Both the position numbers and the translations under genes were made by a program. The notes beneath the pieces were generated by a model, which saw only the letters and a program-made list of their open reading frames with translations, was not told the DNA's origin and ran no database searches. From JBDSYA01 sp039925865 (GTDB lineage Bacteria; Bacteroidota; Ignavibacteria; Tepidaquicellales; Tepidaquicellaceae): a DNA stretch of 20,621 nt. Below are positions 6,832 to 14,638 of the stretch, in pieces; position 1 is the first letter of the stretch, and each line of letters starts with the position of its first letter. Location of the stretch: positions 1 to 20,621 of the forward strand of contig JBDSYA010000013.1 of assembly GCA_039925865.1 (NCBI GenBank). The letters run 5' to 3'.

Positions 6832-7764
6832 TTATTTAATTAAAATCATTTTTCTAAGTTCTTTAAATCCGTCAGCTTCAATTCCATAAAAATAAACACC
6901 GCTTGAAAATGTTCCGGCATTCCAGCTGATGGTGTAAGTTCCGGAGGACAAAAAGTTATTTAGCAGGATTTCCTGTTGACTTCCTTGTGAATTGTAAATA
7001 GTAATTTTCACAAAGCTTCGGGAAGGAATAGCAAATTTAATATTAGTGACAGGGTTGAATGGATTTGGATAGTTGTTTCCAATAAAAAAATTATTAGCTA
7101 TTTCCAGATTATGACGAGTTATCCGGGTGCTTTCTTTAGTGACGGCTGAAACAGAATTAGAATAGTCTGAAATCCCTGTACCATTATAAGAGCATACTTT
7201 ATATACATACAAATTGTCAGGTGTCAATCCGACATCCTGGTATGTCAGTACATCAGTTTGCACTGTGTCGATGTATTCAAAAAATATATCACCCGGTTTT
7301 TTTCGTGCAATGATAAATCCAAATTCATTATTAGAATTATCATCCCATATCATTGAGATACTTGTCATTGTTGTATTAGTAACCCTAAGGTTTGTAGGTT
7401 TTCCTGGAAGATTGGTGGTGTCTCCCAGTGCAATAACAGAATCAATGTTTGAATAACCGGAAAATCCTGAATTATTATATGCGAATGACCTGTAAAAGTA
7501 TTTTTGTCCGTAAGTGATCCAGTAATCGTTAAAAATTCTCATATTCTGAGATACTCTTCCTGCAATCTCCCAGTCCGCGGAGTCCAGATTTGTAGCTCTT
7601 TCCACAAAAAAACCGGATTCATTGTTTGAATTGTCATCCCATCTAACTTTTACATAGAACGGGTGTTCTGTTTCACATCGAAGATTGGACGGCGCCGTTA
7701 TCTGTGAGTAAGCCAAACTATTACAAATGCAAAAAATTGCAAAAATGGTTAAAACTTTTTTCAT
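6832..7764 (-). CDS. Secreted fibronectin type III protein with T9SS sorting domain
   Basis: A 310-residue extracellular protein. A Sec signal peptide (about 1-20) is followed by two fibronectin type III domains (about 24-112 and 118-212). Each begins with a SNL/TNL strand and carries the repeated WDDNSNNExGF turn (near 47 and 140), so the domains are recent relatives. A short linker leads to a T9SS sorting domain, NYPNPFNPVTNIKFAIP through RKMILIK, closely similar to that of the cupredoxin gene downstream. No catalytic residues are apparent; a binding, adhesive or scaffold role is likely. The ATG is preceded by AAGGAG and by a good promoter at 7836-7868. It is the first gene of a unit continuing into the cupredoxin gene. 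Confidence 0.92.
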   Translation of the reverse strand: MKKVLTIFAIFCICNSLAYSQITAPSNLRCETEHPFYVKVRWDDNSNNESGFFVERATNLDSADWEIAGRVSQNMRIFNDYWITYGQKYFYRSFAYNNSGFSGYSNIDSVIALGDTTNLPGKPTNLRVTNTTMTSISMIWDDNSNNEFGFIIARKKPGDIFFEYIDTVQTDVLTYQDVGLTPDNLYVYKVCSYNGTGISDYSNSVSAVTKESTRITRHNLEIANNFFIGNNYPNPFNPVTNIKFAIPSRSFVKITIYNSQGSQQEILLNNFLSSGTYTISWNAGTFSSGVYFYGIEADGFKELRKMILIK

Positions 7765-7835
7765 TACTATTTCTCCTTGAGATTAATTAATGAAAGTATA
7801 AAAAATTTATACCGGATTGATTAATTAATTTGATT

Positions 7836-7868
7836 CAAAAATATAGTTACTGTTTGAAAAAGTCCAAA
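7836..7868 (-). promoter_or_regulatory. Bacteroidota-type promoter of the FN3/cupredoxin genes
   Basis: On the minus strand, TTTG (7868-7865), 21 bp of spacer and TATTTTTG (7843-7836) match the -33 and TAnnTTTG -7 elements exactly. The predicted leader is about 65 nt. It lies in the 221-bp divergent region shared with the plus-strand gene at 7986, for which I see only a degenerate box (TAATTTAG) and no convincing -33. Confidence 0.6.
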
Positions 7869-7985
7869 CAATAATTTGATAATCCGTAGGATTCTAATTT
7901 AGAATATAAGAGTTGAAATTATAATCTATAATTTTAATATTATGCCGGATTTAAAAGTTTCTTAATTTATATTCAATAAACTATA

Positions 7986-9500
7986 ATGAAGGTTACAGAT
8001 GATCTGTTTCAGCTGATCAAGTCTCTTGACCAGTCTGAAAAAAGATATTTTAAGGTATTTGCTACAATGCACATTAAAGGAAGTGATAATAATAAATATG
8101 TAATGCTGTTTGATGCAATTGATAAACAACAGGATTATGATGAAACCGTTATAAGAAAGCAGTTCCGAAATGAAAAATTTCTGAATCAGCTGCATGTCGC
8201 AAAAAATTATTTGTATAATACTATTTTGAAAAGTTTGCGGCTTTACAATTCAGAAAAATCAAAACTCAATGAGCTGATTGATACATTAAGGGATGTTCAG
8301 ATCTTATATGATAAGACTTTATATAAACAGTGCCGGAAGCTACTCGACAAAGCAAAAAAAATTGCTTATACATATGAGAAGCATGCACAGATACTAGCAA
8401 TACTTGATTGGGAAAAATCGCTTGCAAGGACAAACGCCTATTCCGACATCAACGAGGATGAGCTGATAAAATATTATAATGAGCATAATCAGGCAACTGA
8501 CAATCTCAATAATATAAATGAATACTGGAAGCTGAATATGAAATCCTTCCTTCTCAAAAAAAAGCAAGGGTCGATCAGGGATAAAACCGAACTAAAAAAA
8601 TTCAACGAAATAACTGAACATCCGCTTTTAAAAAATGAAGATAAAGCCACAACTTTTCTTTCCAAAACTTTTTATTTTAATATTAAAGGACTTTACTATC
8701 ATACCAACAAGGATTATAAAAATCTTCTTAAGTACTGCATAAAAGTTGTTGAACTCCTTGAAGTAAATCCTTTGCTGATGAAGCAGGAAAATTATATTGC
8801 GTCACTTAATAATCTTCTTCTTGTGCAGATTGAGCTTGGTAAATATGATGATGCTTTGATTACAATAAAGAAGCTTCGGGATATTCAGACTAATTCTTTA
8901 TCCGTTAAAGCCAGGATCTTTGTAACTTCTTATGATACAGAATTAAACCTTTATCTAAGGATGGGAGATTTTGAAAAAGGCATTGAACTTTTAAGTGAAA
9001 TCGAATCCGGGCTTAATGAATTTAAAGAAAAGATCAATAAAGAATCGGAAGTTCTTTTTGCATACAATATCGCTTACTTATACTTTGGTCTTAATGAATA
9101 TGAAAATTCTCTGAAACGGATCAATAAAATAATTAATAATAAAGAGCTCGATATAAGAGAAGATATACAGTGTTTTGCAAGGATACTGAATTTGCTGATA
9201 CATTATGAGCTGAATAATTATGACCTGATCGAATATATAATAAAATCCACCAGACGATATCTTTCCAATAAAAATAATCTTAATAAATTTGAATTAATTG
9301 TACTAAGTTACATCAGAAAGCTGATCAATGCAAAAACGGAGGATGATAAGAGGTTCGTTTATATTGAATGGAAAAGAGAATTATCTTCACTGTCTGAAGA
9401 CATATTACAGATCAAAGCCTTTGAGTATTTTGATTTTATGTCATGGCTTGAAAGTAAAATTTCCAAGAAAAGATTTCAGGACGTGATCAGGAAAAAATGA
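7986..9500 (+). CDS. Conserved helical-repeat (TPR-like) protein, function unknown
   Basis: A 504-residue, highly charged, soluble all-helical protein with no signal peptide or membrane segment. The conserved-looking N-terminus has the form LIKSLDQSEKRYFKVFA followed by KYVMLFDAIDKQQDYDE, and I recall very similar starts in many Ignavibacteria and Bacteroidota proteins of unknown function. The middle and C-terminal parts (about 230-430) show degenerate TPR-type helix pairs, such as LLLVQIELGKYDDALITIKKL and AYLYFGLNEYENSLKRINKI, which suggests a protein-binding scaffold. No catalytic motif is visible. There is no Shine-Dalgarno sequence. It is divergent from the T9SS genes and 44 bp upstream of the DUF5996 gene, with which it may form an operon. 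A role in regulation or export quality control would be speculation. Confidence 0.85.
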   Translation: MKVTDDLFQLIKSLDQSEKRYFKVFATMHIKGSDNNKYVMLFDAIDKQQDYDETVIRKQFRNEKFLNQLHVAKNYLYNTILKSLRLYNSEKSKLNELIDTLRDVQILYDKTLYKQCRKLLDKAKKIAYTYEKHAQILAILDWEKSLARTNAYSDINEDELIKYYNEHNQATDNLNNINEYWKLNMKSFLLKKKQGSIRDKTELKKFNEITEHPLLKNEDKATTFLSKTFYFNIKGLYYHTNKDYKNLLKYCIKVVELLEVNPLLMKQENYIASLNNLLLVQIELGKYDDALITIKKLRDIQTNSLSVKARIFVTSYDTELNLYLRMGDFEKGIELLSEIESGLNEFKEKINKESEVLFAYNIAYLYFGLNEYENSLKRINKIINNKELDIREDIQCFARILNLLIHYELNNYDLIEYIIKSTRRYLSNKNNLNKFELIVLSYIRKLINAKTEDDKRFVYIEWKRELSSLSEDILQIKAFEYFDFMSWLESKISKKRFQDVIRKK

Positions 9501-9544
9501 TGGATCAATTCATACACATTTATCAAAAAAAATAATTATACACT

Positions 9545-10447
9545 ATGAGCAAGCAAGAAGAATTATGGCCGGCGTTGCCATGGCTTGAATGGGGAAGTTG
9601 CGCAACTACTGTACATCTTTTCACTCAGATAATCGGAAAGATCCGTTTAGCTTTAATGCCAATGCAGGCTGAGTGGGCACAGGTTCCGCTGACAGTAACT
9701 TCACGGGGCCTTACATCTAATTTAATGCCTGTTGATTTCGGATCGATCGATATTAGCTTTGACTTTATATCCCACTCTATCAATTTTTATGCAAGTGACG
9801 GAAGAAAAGTTTCCTTTTTACTTAAAGGATTAAGTGTAGCCGAATTTTACGCGAAAACTTTTAGTGCCCTGAATTATCTACACGTCAAGATTTCTATAAA
9901 TCCGACTTCGGTGGAAGTGCCGCACCCTGTGCGAATGGATTTAGATATAGAAGATAATACATACGATGAAGACATGGTCAACCGTTGGTGGCGTGTGCTT
10001 GTTTCCATATCATCCGCATTTGAAAAGTACAGAAGCACTTACCAGGGAAAGCAAACTCAGATAAGTTTTTTCTGGGGGACTTTCGATTTGGCCGTTATTC
10101 GTTTTTCCGGTAAACCAATTCAGCCTCCAAAAGGGGCAGATCTAATTCACAGAGTTGCAATGGATGCGGAACAGTTTGCAGCCGGATTCTGGCCGGGAGA
10201 CAATATTTCACCCGAGCCTGTCTTCTTTACTTATGCTTATCCAAAGCCTGAAGGAATTGAGAATGTAAAGTTAAAAGTGAAGGATGCTGCATGGAATATT
10301 GAAAAAGGAGAATTTCTTCTTCCATATGAATCCATCAGAAAAGAAACTGATCCGGGAAAAACATTACTTGCTTTCCTGAATGAAAGCTATCATGCAGGAA
10401 CTGAACTTGCAAAATGGGATAATAAAATACTTATTAGAAAACCTTAG
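9545..10447 (+). CDS. DUF5996 family protein
   Basis: A 300-residue soluble protein that matches, from memory, the DUF5996 family: the start ELWPALPWLEWGSCATTVHLFTQIIGKIRLAL, a TVTSRGLTSNLMP strand, FDFISHSINFYASDG, and a C-terminal part with AAFEKYRSTYQGK and SFFWGTFDLAVIRFSG. The family has no established function. Trp, His and acidic residues are frequent in the conserved blocks (WPxLPW, HL.QIIGK, FWGTFDLA, GFWPGD), which would suit an enzyme, but no known catalytic site can be named. There is no signal peptide. It sits between the helical-repeat gene (44 bp) and adenine deaminase (42 bp), same strand, so co-expression is plausible. No Shine-Dalgarno sequence is seen. Confidence 0.8.
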   Translation: MSKQEELWPALPWLEWGSCATTVHLFTQIIGKIRLALMPMQAEWAQVPLTVTSRGLTSNLMPVDFGSIDISFDFISHSINFYASDGRKVSFLLKGLSVAEFYAKTFSALNYLHVKISINPTSVEVPHPVRMDLDIEDNTYDEDMVNRWWRVLVSISSAFEKYRSTYQGKQTQISFFWGTFDLAVIRFSGKPIQPPKGADLIHRVAMDAEQFAAGFWPGDNISPEPVFFTYAYPKPEGIENVKLKVKDAAWNIEKGEFLLPYESIRKETDPGKTLLAFLNESYHAGTELAKWDNKILIRKP

Positions 10448-10489
10448 CTTCATGGAAATAAATAAATCTTAATCAACAATTTATATAAT

Positions 10490-12127
10490 ATGTCTGAAAG
10501 AAATTTCACAGTTACGGGTAACATTATTGATATCATTAATAGAAAAATTTTCCCGGGTACAATTAATGTTTCGGATTCTAAAATTGTAGCAATTGAAGAG
10601 AACAACGAAACATATGAAAATTTTATCCTTCCCGGATTTATTGATGCACATGTTCATGTGGAAAGCTCAATGCTTATCCCGTCTGAGTTTGCAAGGTTAG
10701 CTGTCGTTCATGGAACAGTTGCGACTGTATCCGATCCGCACGAAATTGGAAATGTTCTCGGCATCGAAGGTGTGAGATATATGATTGAGAACGGGAAGAA
10801 GGTTCCGTTCAAATTTTATTTTGGTGCGCCGTCATGTGTCCCTGCAACTTCATTTGAAACTGCCGGTTCGAAAATTGGCGCCGGCGAGATCCGTGAATTG
10901 TTTGAAAAAGACGGCCTGCATTATTTGAGTGAAATGATGAATTATCCGGGAGTTTTATATAATGACCCTGTCGTGATGGAGAAAATTAAAATTGCACACG
11001 ATCTGAAAAAGCCTGTTGACGGGCACGCTCCCGGGCTCCGGGGAGATGTTGCATTGAAATATATCTCAGCGGGCATTTCTACTGATCATGAATGTTATAC
11101 TCTCGATGAAGCACTTGATAAAATAAGTCATGGAATGAAAATACTTATCAGGGAAGGTTCGGCTGCAAAAAACTATGAAGCTCTTCATACTCTGATCAAA
11201 GATAATTCGGATAATGTAATGTTTTGCAGCGATGACAAACATCCTAATGATCTTGTAATAAGCCATATTAATAAAATTGTTGCAAGATCGGTCGCTTACG
11301 GTTATGATTTGTTTAATGTTTTAAAATGCGCTTGTGTAAATCCCGTTGAACATTATAATTTAGATGTCGGTATGTTACGGGTTGGAGACCCGGCAGATTT
11401 TATTATTACAAATGAGCTGAAAGATTTCATAGCAACAAAAACTTACATAGACGGAAAGTTAGTTGCTGAAAACGGTAAATCATTAATACTAAGTGTTGAT
11501 GAAAAAATTATGAACAATTTTAATACTTCAAAAAAACATCCCTCCGACTTTGAAATCGATGGAACTGTCAATGCCGTTGTAAGAGTGATTGAGGCTCTTG
11601 ACGGCCAGTTAATTACAAAAGAAATTCATCTGAGGGCAAAATCAAAAGACGGCAAACTAATTTCAAATATCGATGACGATGTTTTGAAATTAACTGTAGT
11701 TGAACGATATAAAAACGGAAAGCCTGCCGTTGCATTCATTAAAAATTTCGGAATGAAGAATGGTGCGATTGCATCCTGTGTATCACACGACTCTCATAAC
11801 ATAATCGCAGTCGGTGTTACTGATGAAGATATCTGCAATGCTGTTAATGCGGTAATAGAAAACAAGGGAGGGATTTCTGTTTCTTACGAAGGAAAATCCG
11901 AATCGCTGGCTTTGCCTGTAGCGGGGATCATGACGGCAGAAGACGGATATTCAGTTGCTGATAAATATACAATTATTGATAATCTTGCAAAGGAGCTTGG
12001 CACAAGTCTTCAGTCACCATTTATGACCTTATCATTTATGGCACTTCTTGTGATTCCTCAGCTTAAACTCAGCGATAAAGGATTATTTGACGGAAAGAAG
12101 TTTGAGTTTGTTGATCTTATTGTTTGA
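10490..12127 (+). CDS. ade: Adenine deaminase
   Basis: A 545-residue adenine deaminase of the amidohydrolase superfamily (Ade/YicP type), which converts adenine to hypoxanthine plus ammonia in purine salvage; it is distinct from the adenosine-deaminase-like enzymes. Metal-binding and catalytic motifs are in order: GFIDAHVHVESSM, near residue 48, with the two metal His; DGHAPGL; STDHECYT; and FCSDDKHP with the catalytic Asp near 245. The C-terminal domain has VAFIKNFGMKNGAIASCVSHDSHNIIAVG and ends with MALLVIPQLKLSDKGLFD, both typical. Length is normal for the family. It is the last gene of a likely three-gene unit starting at 7986. The stop overlaps an inverted repeat (12123-12139) that lacks a T-tract. 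Confidence 0.97.
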   Translation: MSERNFTVTGNIIDIINRKIFPGTINVSDSKIVAIEENNETYENFILPGFIDAHVHVESSMLIPSEFARLAVVHGTVATVSDPHEIGNVLGIEGVRYMIENGKKVPFKFYFGAPSCVPATSFETAGSKIGAGEIRELFEKDGLHYLSEMMNYPGVLYNDPVVMEKIKIAHDLKKPVDGHAPGLRGDVALKYISAGISTDHECYTLDEALDKISHGMKILIREGSAAKNYEALHTLIKDNSDNVMFCSDDKHPNDLVISHINKIVARSVAYGYDLFNVLKCACVNPVEHYNLDVGMLRVGDPADFIITNELKDFIATKTYIDGKLVAENGKSLILSVDEKIMNNFNTSKKHPSDFEIDGTVNAVVRVIEALDGQLITKEIHLRAKSKDGKLISNIDDDVLKLTVVERYKNGKPAVAFIKNFGMKNGAIASCVSHDSHNIIAVGVTDEDICNAVNAVIENKGGISVSYEGKSESLALPVAGIMTAEDGYSVADKYTIIDNLAKELGTSLQSPFMTLSFMALLVIPQLKLSDKGLFDGKKFEFVDLIV

Positions 12128-12190
12128 AAAGCTTTCAAAGTAATAATGAAAAGTTACAACTCTGATTTATTAAAAACCTGCAAATAGATT

Positions 12191-12217
12191 TTGACAACTT
12201 TAAAATTACCGTAAATT
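12191..12217 (+). promoter_or_regulatory. Possible promoter of the beta-barrel gene
   Basis: A perfect TTGACA (12191-12196) is followed after 15 bp by TAAATT (12212-12217), which continues as TAAATTG, one base short of a TAnnTTTG box. Transcription would start close to the first ATG at 12224. That gives either an almost leaderless mRNA or use of the second ATG at 12236. Confidence 0.35.
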
Positions 12218-12223
12218 GAAATT

Positions 12224-12916
12224 ATGAATAATACAATGTACTCAAAGAAAAATTTACTGAAGGTTTTAATATACTTTACAATAATTTCTGCACCAGGTAT
12301 TTCGCATGCTCAAAAACTTAGTTATGGAATAAAGGGAGGTTTAAATATATCAGAAACCTTAAACACGTATTATGAATCTGATTCTAAAACCGGATTCAAT
12401 GTGTATGCATTTGGAGATTATGACTTTAATAAAAATTTCACAATCGGTTTGGAAGCCGGTTATACCCGGAAAGGATTTAAGACTAAACCTTATGATTATT
12501 ACTACGATAAGGTACATTACTATGGGACTACCATTGCAAACCTGAACTACTTTGATATTTCTGTCTCAGGGAAATTTAAATCTACAAACGGAAAAATAAT
12601 TCCTTATATATCAGCCGGACCTTCTTTAGGGATAAAAGTGAATACTTCTGTAAAAGGAAATTCAGATGAATATGCTATTGCTGATGTTCGTAACTTTTTA
12701 AATCTTGTATATACCAATTCATTTGGAATAAAATTAGGAGTGGGTACAGAAATATATTTTATTAAAAACATGAGCATCATTTTTGAGACAAAATACAATT
12801 TTGATTTAATATCTTCATTAAATGCACCGGACGTTAGGCTTGGAATTGAAACTTGGCAATACAGTGATAATGTCAAAAATAATGTATTTGAATTTTCAGC
12901 CGGAGTAAAGTTTTAG
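12224..12916 (+). CDS. Outer-membrane beta-barrel protein (PorT / OMP_b-brl type)
   Basis: A 230-residue outer-membrane protein. A signal peptide (about 1-29, cut after SHA) precedes the barrel start LSYGIKGGLNIS, the usual opening of Bacteroidota outer-membrane beta-barrel domain proteins. Alternating aromatic/hydrophobic strands follow: VYAFGDYDFNKNFTIGLEAGYTRKGF, ANLNYFDISVSGKFKS, IIPYISAGPSLGI and FGIKLGVGTEIYF. The last residue is Phe (EFSAGVKF), the BAM-type C-terminal signal. About eight strands are expected. Function is unknown; relatives are often annotated porin family or PorT. Translation may begin at Met1 or Met5 (MYSKKN), and the close promoter would favour Met5. It appears monocistronic, followed by a non-coding gap of 209 bp. 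Confidence 0.88.
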   Translation: MNNTMYSKKNLLKVLIYFTIISAPGISHAQKLSYGIKGGLNISETLNTYYESDSKTGFNVYAFGDYDFNKNFTIGLEAGYTRKGFKTKPYDYYYDKVHYYGTTIANLNYFDISVSGKFKSTNGKIIPYISAGPSLGIKVNTSVKGNSDEYAIADVRNFLNLVYTNSFGIKLGVGTEIYFIKNMSIIFETKYNFDLISSLNAPDVRLGIETWQYSDNVKNNVFEFSAGVKF

Positions 12917-12992
12917 ATAGAAAGTTTTTTTAATTTACACATATTATTTAAATGCTTATCTAACCATTCCTTTATTGATCCTACTTATCACT

Positions 12993-13015
12993 GCAGGCAT
13001 AAAGCCTGCGGCTAC
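12993..13015. repeat. REP-like palindrome in the gap before marC
   Basis: GCAGGC (12993-12998), loop ATAAA, GCCTGC (13004-13009), then GGCTAC. It is a GC-rich island in AT-rich intergenic DNA and lacks a T-tract, so it is not an ordinary terminator. From memory it resembles the dispersed GTAGCCGCAGGC...GCCTGC element that recurs in intergenic DNA of several phyla. Only one copy is in this window, so repetitiveness is not shown here. Confidence 0.5.
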
Positions 13016-13075
13016 TTCTCAAACTATTTAAACTATAATTACTATCCGCATTTTGTAAGACAGAATTTTTAAAGA

Positions 13076-13105
13076 TTGTTTCTGAGACAAATTATTTTTA
13101 GTTTG
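13076..13105 (+). promoter_or_regulatory. Possible Bacteroidota-type promoter of marC
   Basis: TTG (13076-13078), a 19-bp spacer and TTAGTTTG (13098-13105) match the TTG / TAnnTTTG pattern with one mismatch. The predicted start of transcription is about 13112, 14 nt before the ATG. Confidence 0.45.
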
Positions 13106-13125
13106 GCATTCAATCAATCTTTTGG

Positions 13126-13758
13126 ATGACTGAAGTCACATATTACATTAAAATTTTTATAGCAATAATTGTTTTAGTAAATCCTATCGAAGGCGTGCCA
13201 CTGTTTCTTGCGCGCACAAATCATCTTACCCGTGACCAAAAAATAAATATCGCAAAAAAAACTTCAATTGCTGTTTTTATTGTCCTGATTGTTTCATTAT
13301 TTCTCGGAAGATATGTACTCGAACTCTTTGGTATCGGCATACCTGCTTTTACATTTGCAGGAGGAATTATAATATTTCTCATTTCATTGCAGATGGTTTT
13401 GGGAACGAGTTCAGGAGATAAGAGTATTCCAAATGATCCGGCTTCAGACTCAAGTGACATTGCGGTGGTTCCTCTTGCAATCCCTTTATTGGCGGGGCCG
13501 GGAGCTATAAGCGGAATTATTTTGTACGGAAGTAAAAGTAAAGGTCTTGGTGAAGATATGATACTTGCTGTTATCGTTTTGTTTATAAGCATTTCCGTTT
13601 GGCTATCATTGAATGCAGCAACGAAAATGGAAAAAGCTCTGAATGAAACAGGAATAAAAGTTATGACTAAAATTTCAGGATTACTGGTTGCAGCTATAGC
13701 TATTCAGCTGATATTTTCAGGACTGGGACAGTTAATTGAAACTATGAATGTTAAGTGA
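13126..13758 (+). CDS. MarC family integral membrane protein
   Basis: A 210-residue inner-membrane protein of the MarC/YchE/YhgN family (UPF0056), with six predicted membrane segments. The first contains the family hallmark VLVNPIEGVPLFLART. Others lie near 49-70, 73-92, 113-135, 143-163 and 180-203. The conserved AVVPLAIPLLAGPGAISGIILYGS block (about 113-136), with its Pro and Gly residues, resembles a re-entrant loop. Despite the name, MarC is not established as a multiple-antibiotic-resistance determinant; a transport role is assumed but the substrate is unknown. The ATG at 13126 starts directly at the conserved N-terminus. It converges with the DUF4239 gene, with 67 bp between stops and no clear terminator hairpin. 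Confidence 0.93.
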   Translation: MTEVTYYIKIFIAIIVLVNPIEGVPLFLARTNHLTRDQKINIAKKTSIAVFIVLIVSLFLGRYVLELFGIGIPAFTFAGGIIIFLISLQMVLGTSSGDKSIPNDPASDSSDIAVVPLAIPLLAGPGAISGIILYGSKSKGLGEDMILAVIVLFISISVWLSLNAATKMEKALNETGIKVMTKISGLLVAAIAIQLIFSGLGQLIETMNVK

Positions 13759-13825
13759 TTCATTACTGAAGATCGTTTCTTAAAAGATTTTTAAATCAAT
13801 TGTTGTGTATAAATATAAAGTTCTA

Positions 13826-14635
13826 TTACAAGTAAGTTGGATTTTCGGCTAAATATTTTTTAATATATTCCATTACATATTCAAACGCTTCACTGGTAAT
13901 TTTATCATCGCCGCTGAACGGATGATCGAGTACCAGTACAAGTAAGAGAATCAGGGCATTTGTCATTGCAAATAACCCGGTCATTAAAATCTGCACTGTC
14001 ATGTTTTTCACTCCAAAAAAGAATGAGAATCCTATCGAAGTTAATGCTCCGATTATTATCACTGTCCATATTATTGCAGGTGTATGATCCTGACTGCTAA
14101 GGATCCTCAGGCGTCGGTAATCTGTCAGCTGATTTAGTTTTCTTAAAGATTCCGCAAATAAAACATTTTGCTCGGATGTTTTCAGATCTTTAATATTTGT
14201 ATAAATACTCCACAGATCAACGAGAGTTTCCGTAGACTGAATATCAGACTTACCCTTATTCATTAAGGGCCATTCGGTATTTATGACGAGTGTAAGGTAA
14301 TCCAGGAGATTTTCGCTTATCGGCTTGTGATATTGTTGCGGAAGCCCTTTTGAAAGAAGAAACAGATCGTGTACCTGATTAGCCTCTTCATCTGCAAAAT
14401 GTTTTGCTTCATCATAATCAGTCCAGGCGGAATAAACAACGAACGCTACAAGCACGGCATATATAAGACCAAGGGCATTGAACAAAAATCCTGCGACTTC
14501 GTGATTGGATTTAAAAAATTGCCAGTCAAATTTTTTCCTGATGATAATAATAGCAACAATAGACAATGCCGCACTTATCGAAACTGCAATCAAACATAAA
14601 AAAAAGGTCGGTAAATTGAGGAAGTTATTGAGCAT
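13826..14635 (-). CDS. DUF4239 (bestrophin-like) membrane protein
   Basis: A 269-residue membrane protein with four predicted helices: two near the N-terminus (about 12-33 and 51-68) and two near the C-terminus (about 190-211 and 214-236). A ~110-residue soluble helical region lies between the pairs. The block NHEVAGFLFNALGLIYAVLVAFVVYSAWTDYDEA (near 44-77), followed by an acidic EEANQVHDLFLLSKGLP, is typical of DUF4239, called bestrophin-like because of its distant similarity to chloride channels. An anion-channel role is only a hypothesis. It is the last gene of the lhgO operon: its ATG is 3 bp after the stop of the EamA-like gene, which suggests translational coupling. No Shine-Dalgarno sequence or terminator is evident. 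Confidence 0.85.
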   Translation of the reverse strand: MLNNFLNLPTFFLCLIAVSISAALSIVAIIIIRKKFDWQFFKSNHEVAGFLFNALGLIYAVLVAFVVYSAWTDYDEAKHFADEEANQVHDLFLLSKGLPQQYHKPISENLLDYLTLVINTEWPLMNKGKSDIQSTETLVDLWSIYTNIKDLKTSEQNVLFAESLRKLNQLTDYRRLRILSSQDHTPAIIWTVIIIGALTSIGFSFFFGVKNMTVQILMTGLFAMTNALILLLVLVLDHPFSGDDKITSEAFEYVMEYIKKYLAENPTYL

Positions 14636-14638
14636 GAA

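Noticed and set aside
12123..12139. TTTGAAA-AGC-TTTCAAA dyad over the ade stop codon
   Set aside because: AT-rich 7-bp arms without a following T-tract; does not qualify as a terminator.
12604..12876. Minus-strand open frame inside the beta-barrel gene, one of many such frames across the window
   Set aside because: A shadow of a real gene: it is antisense to a clear signal-peptide/beta-barrel protein and shows no motifs of its own.
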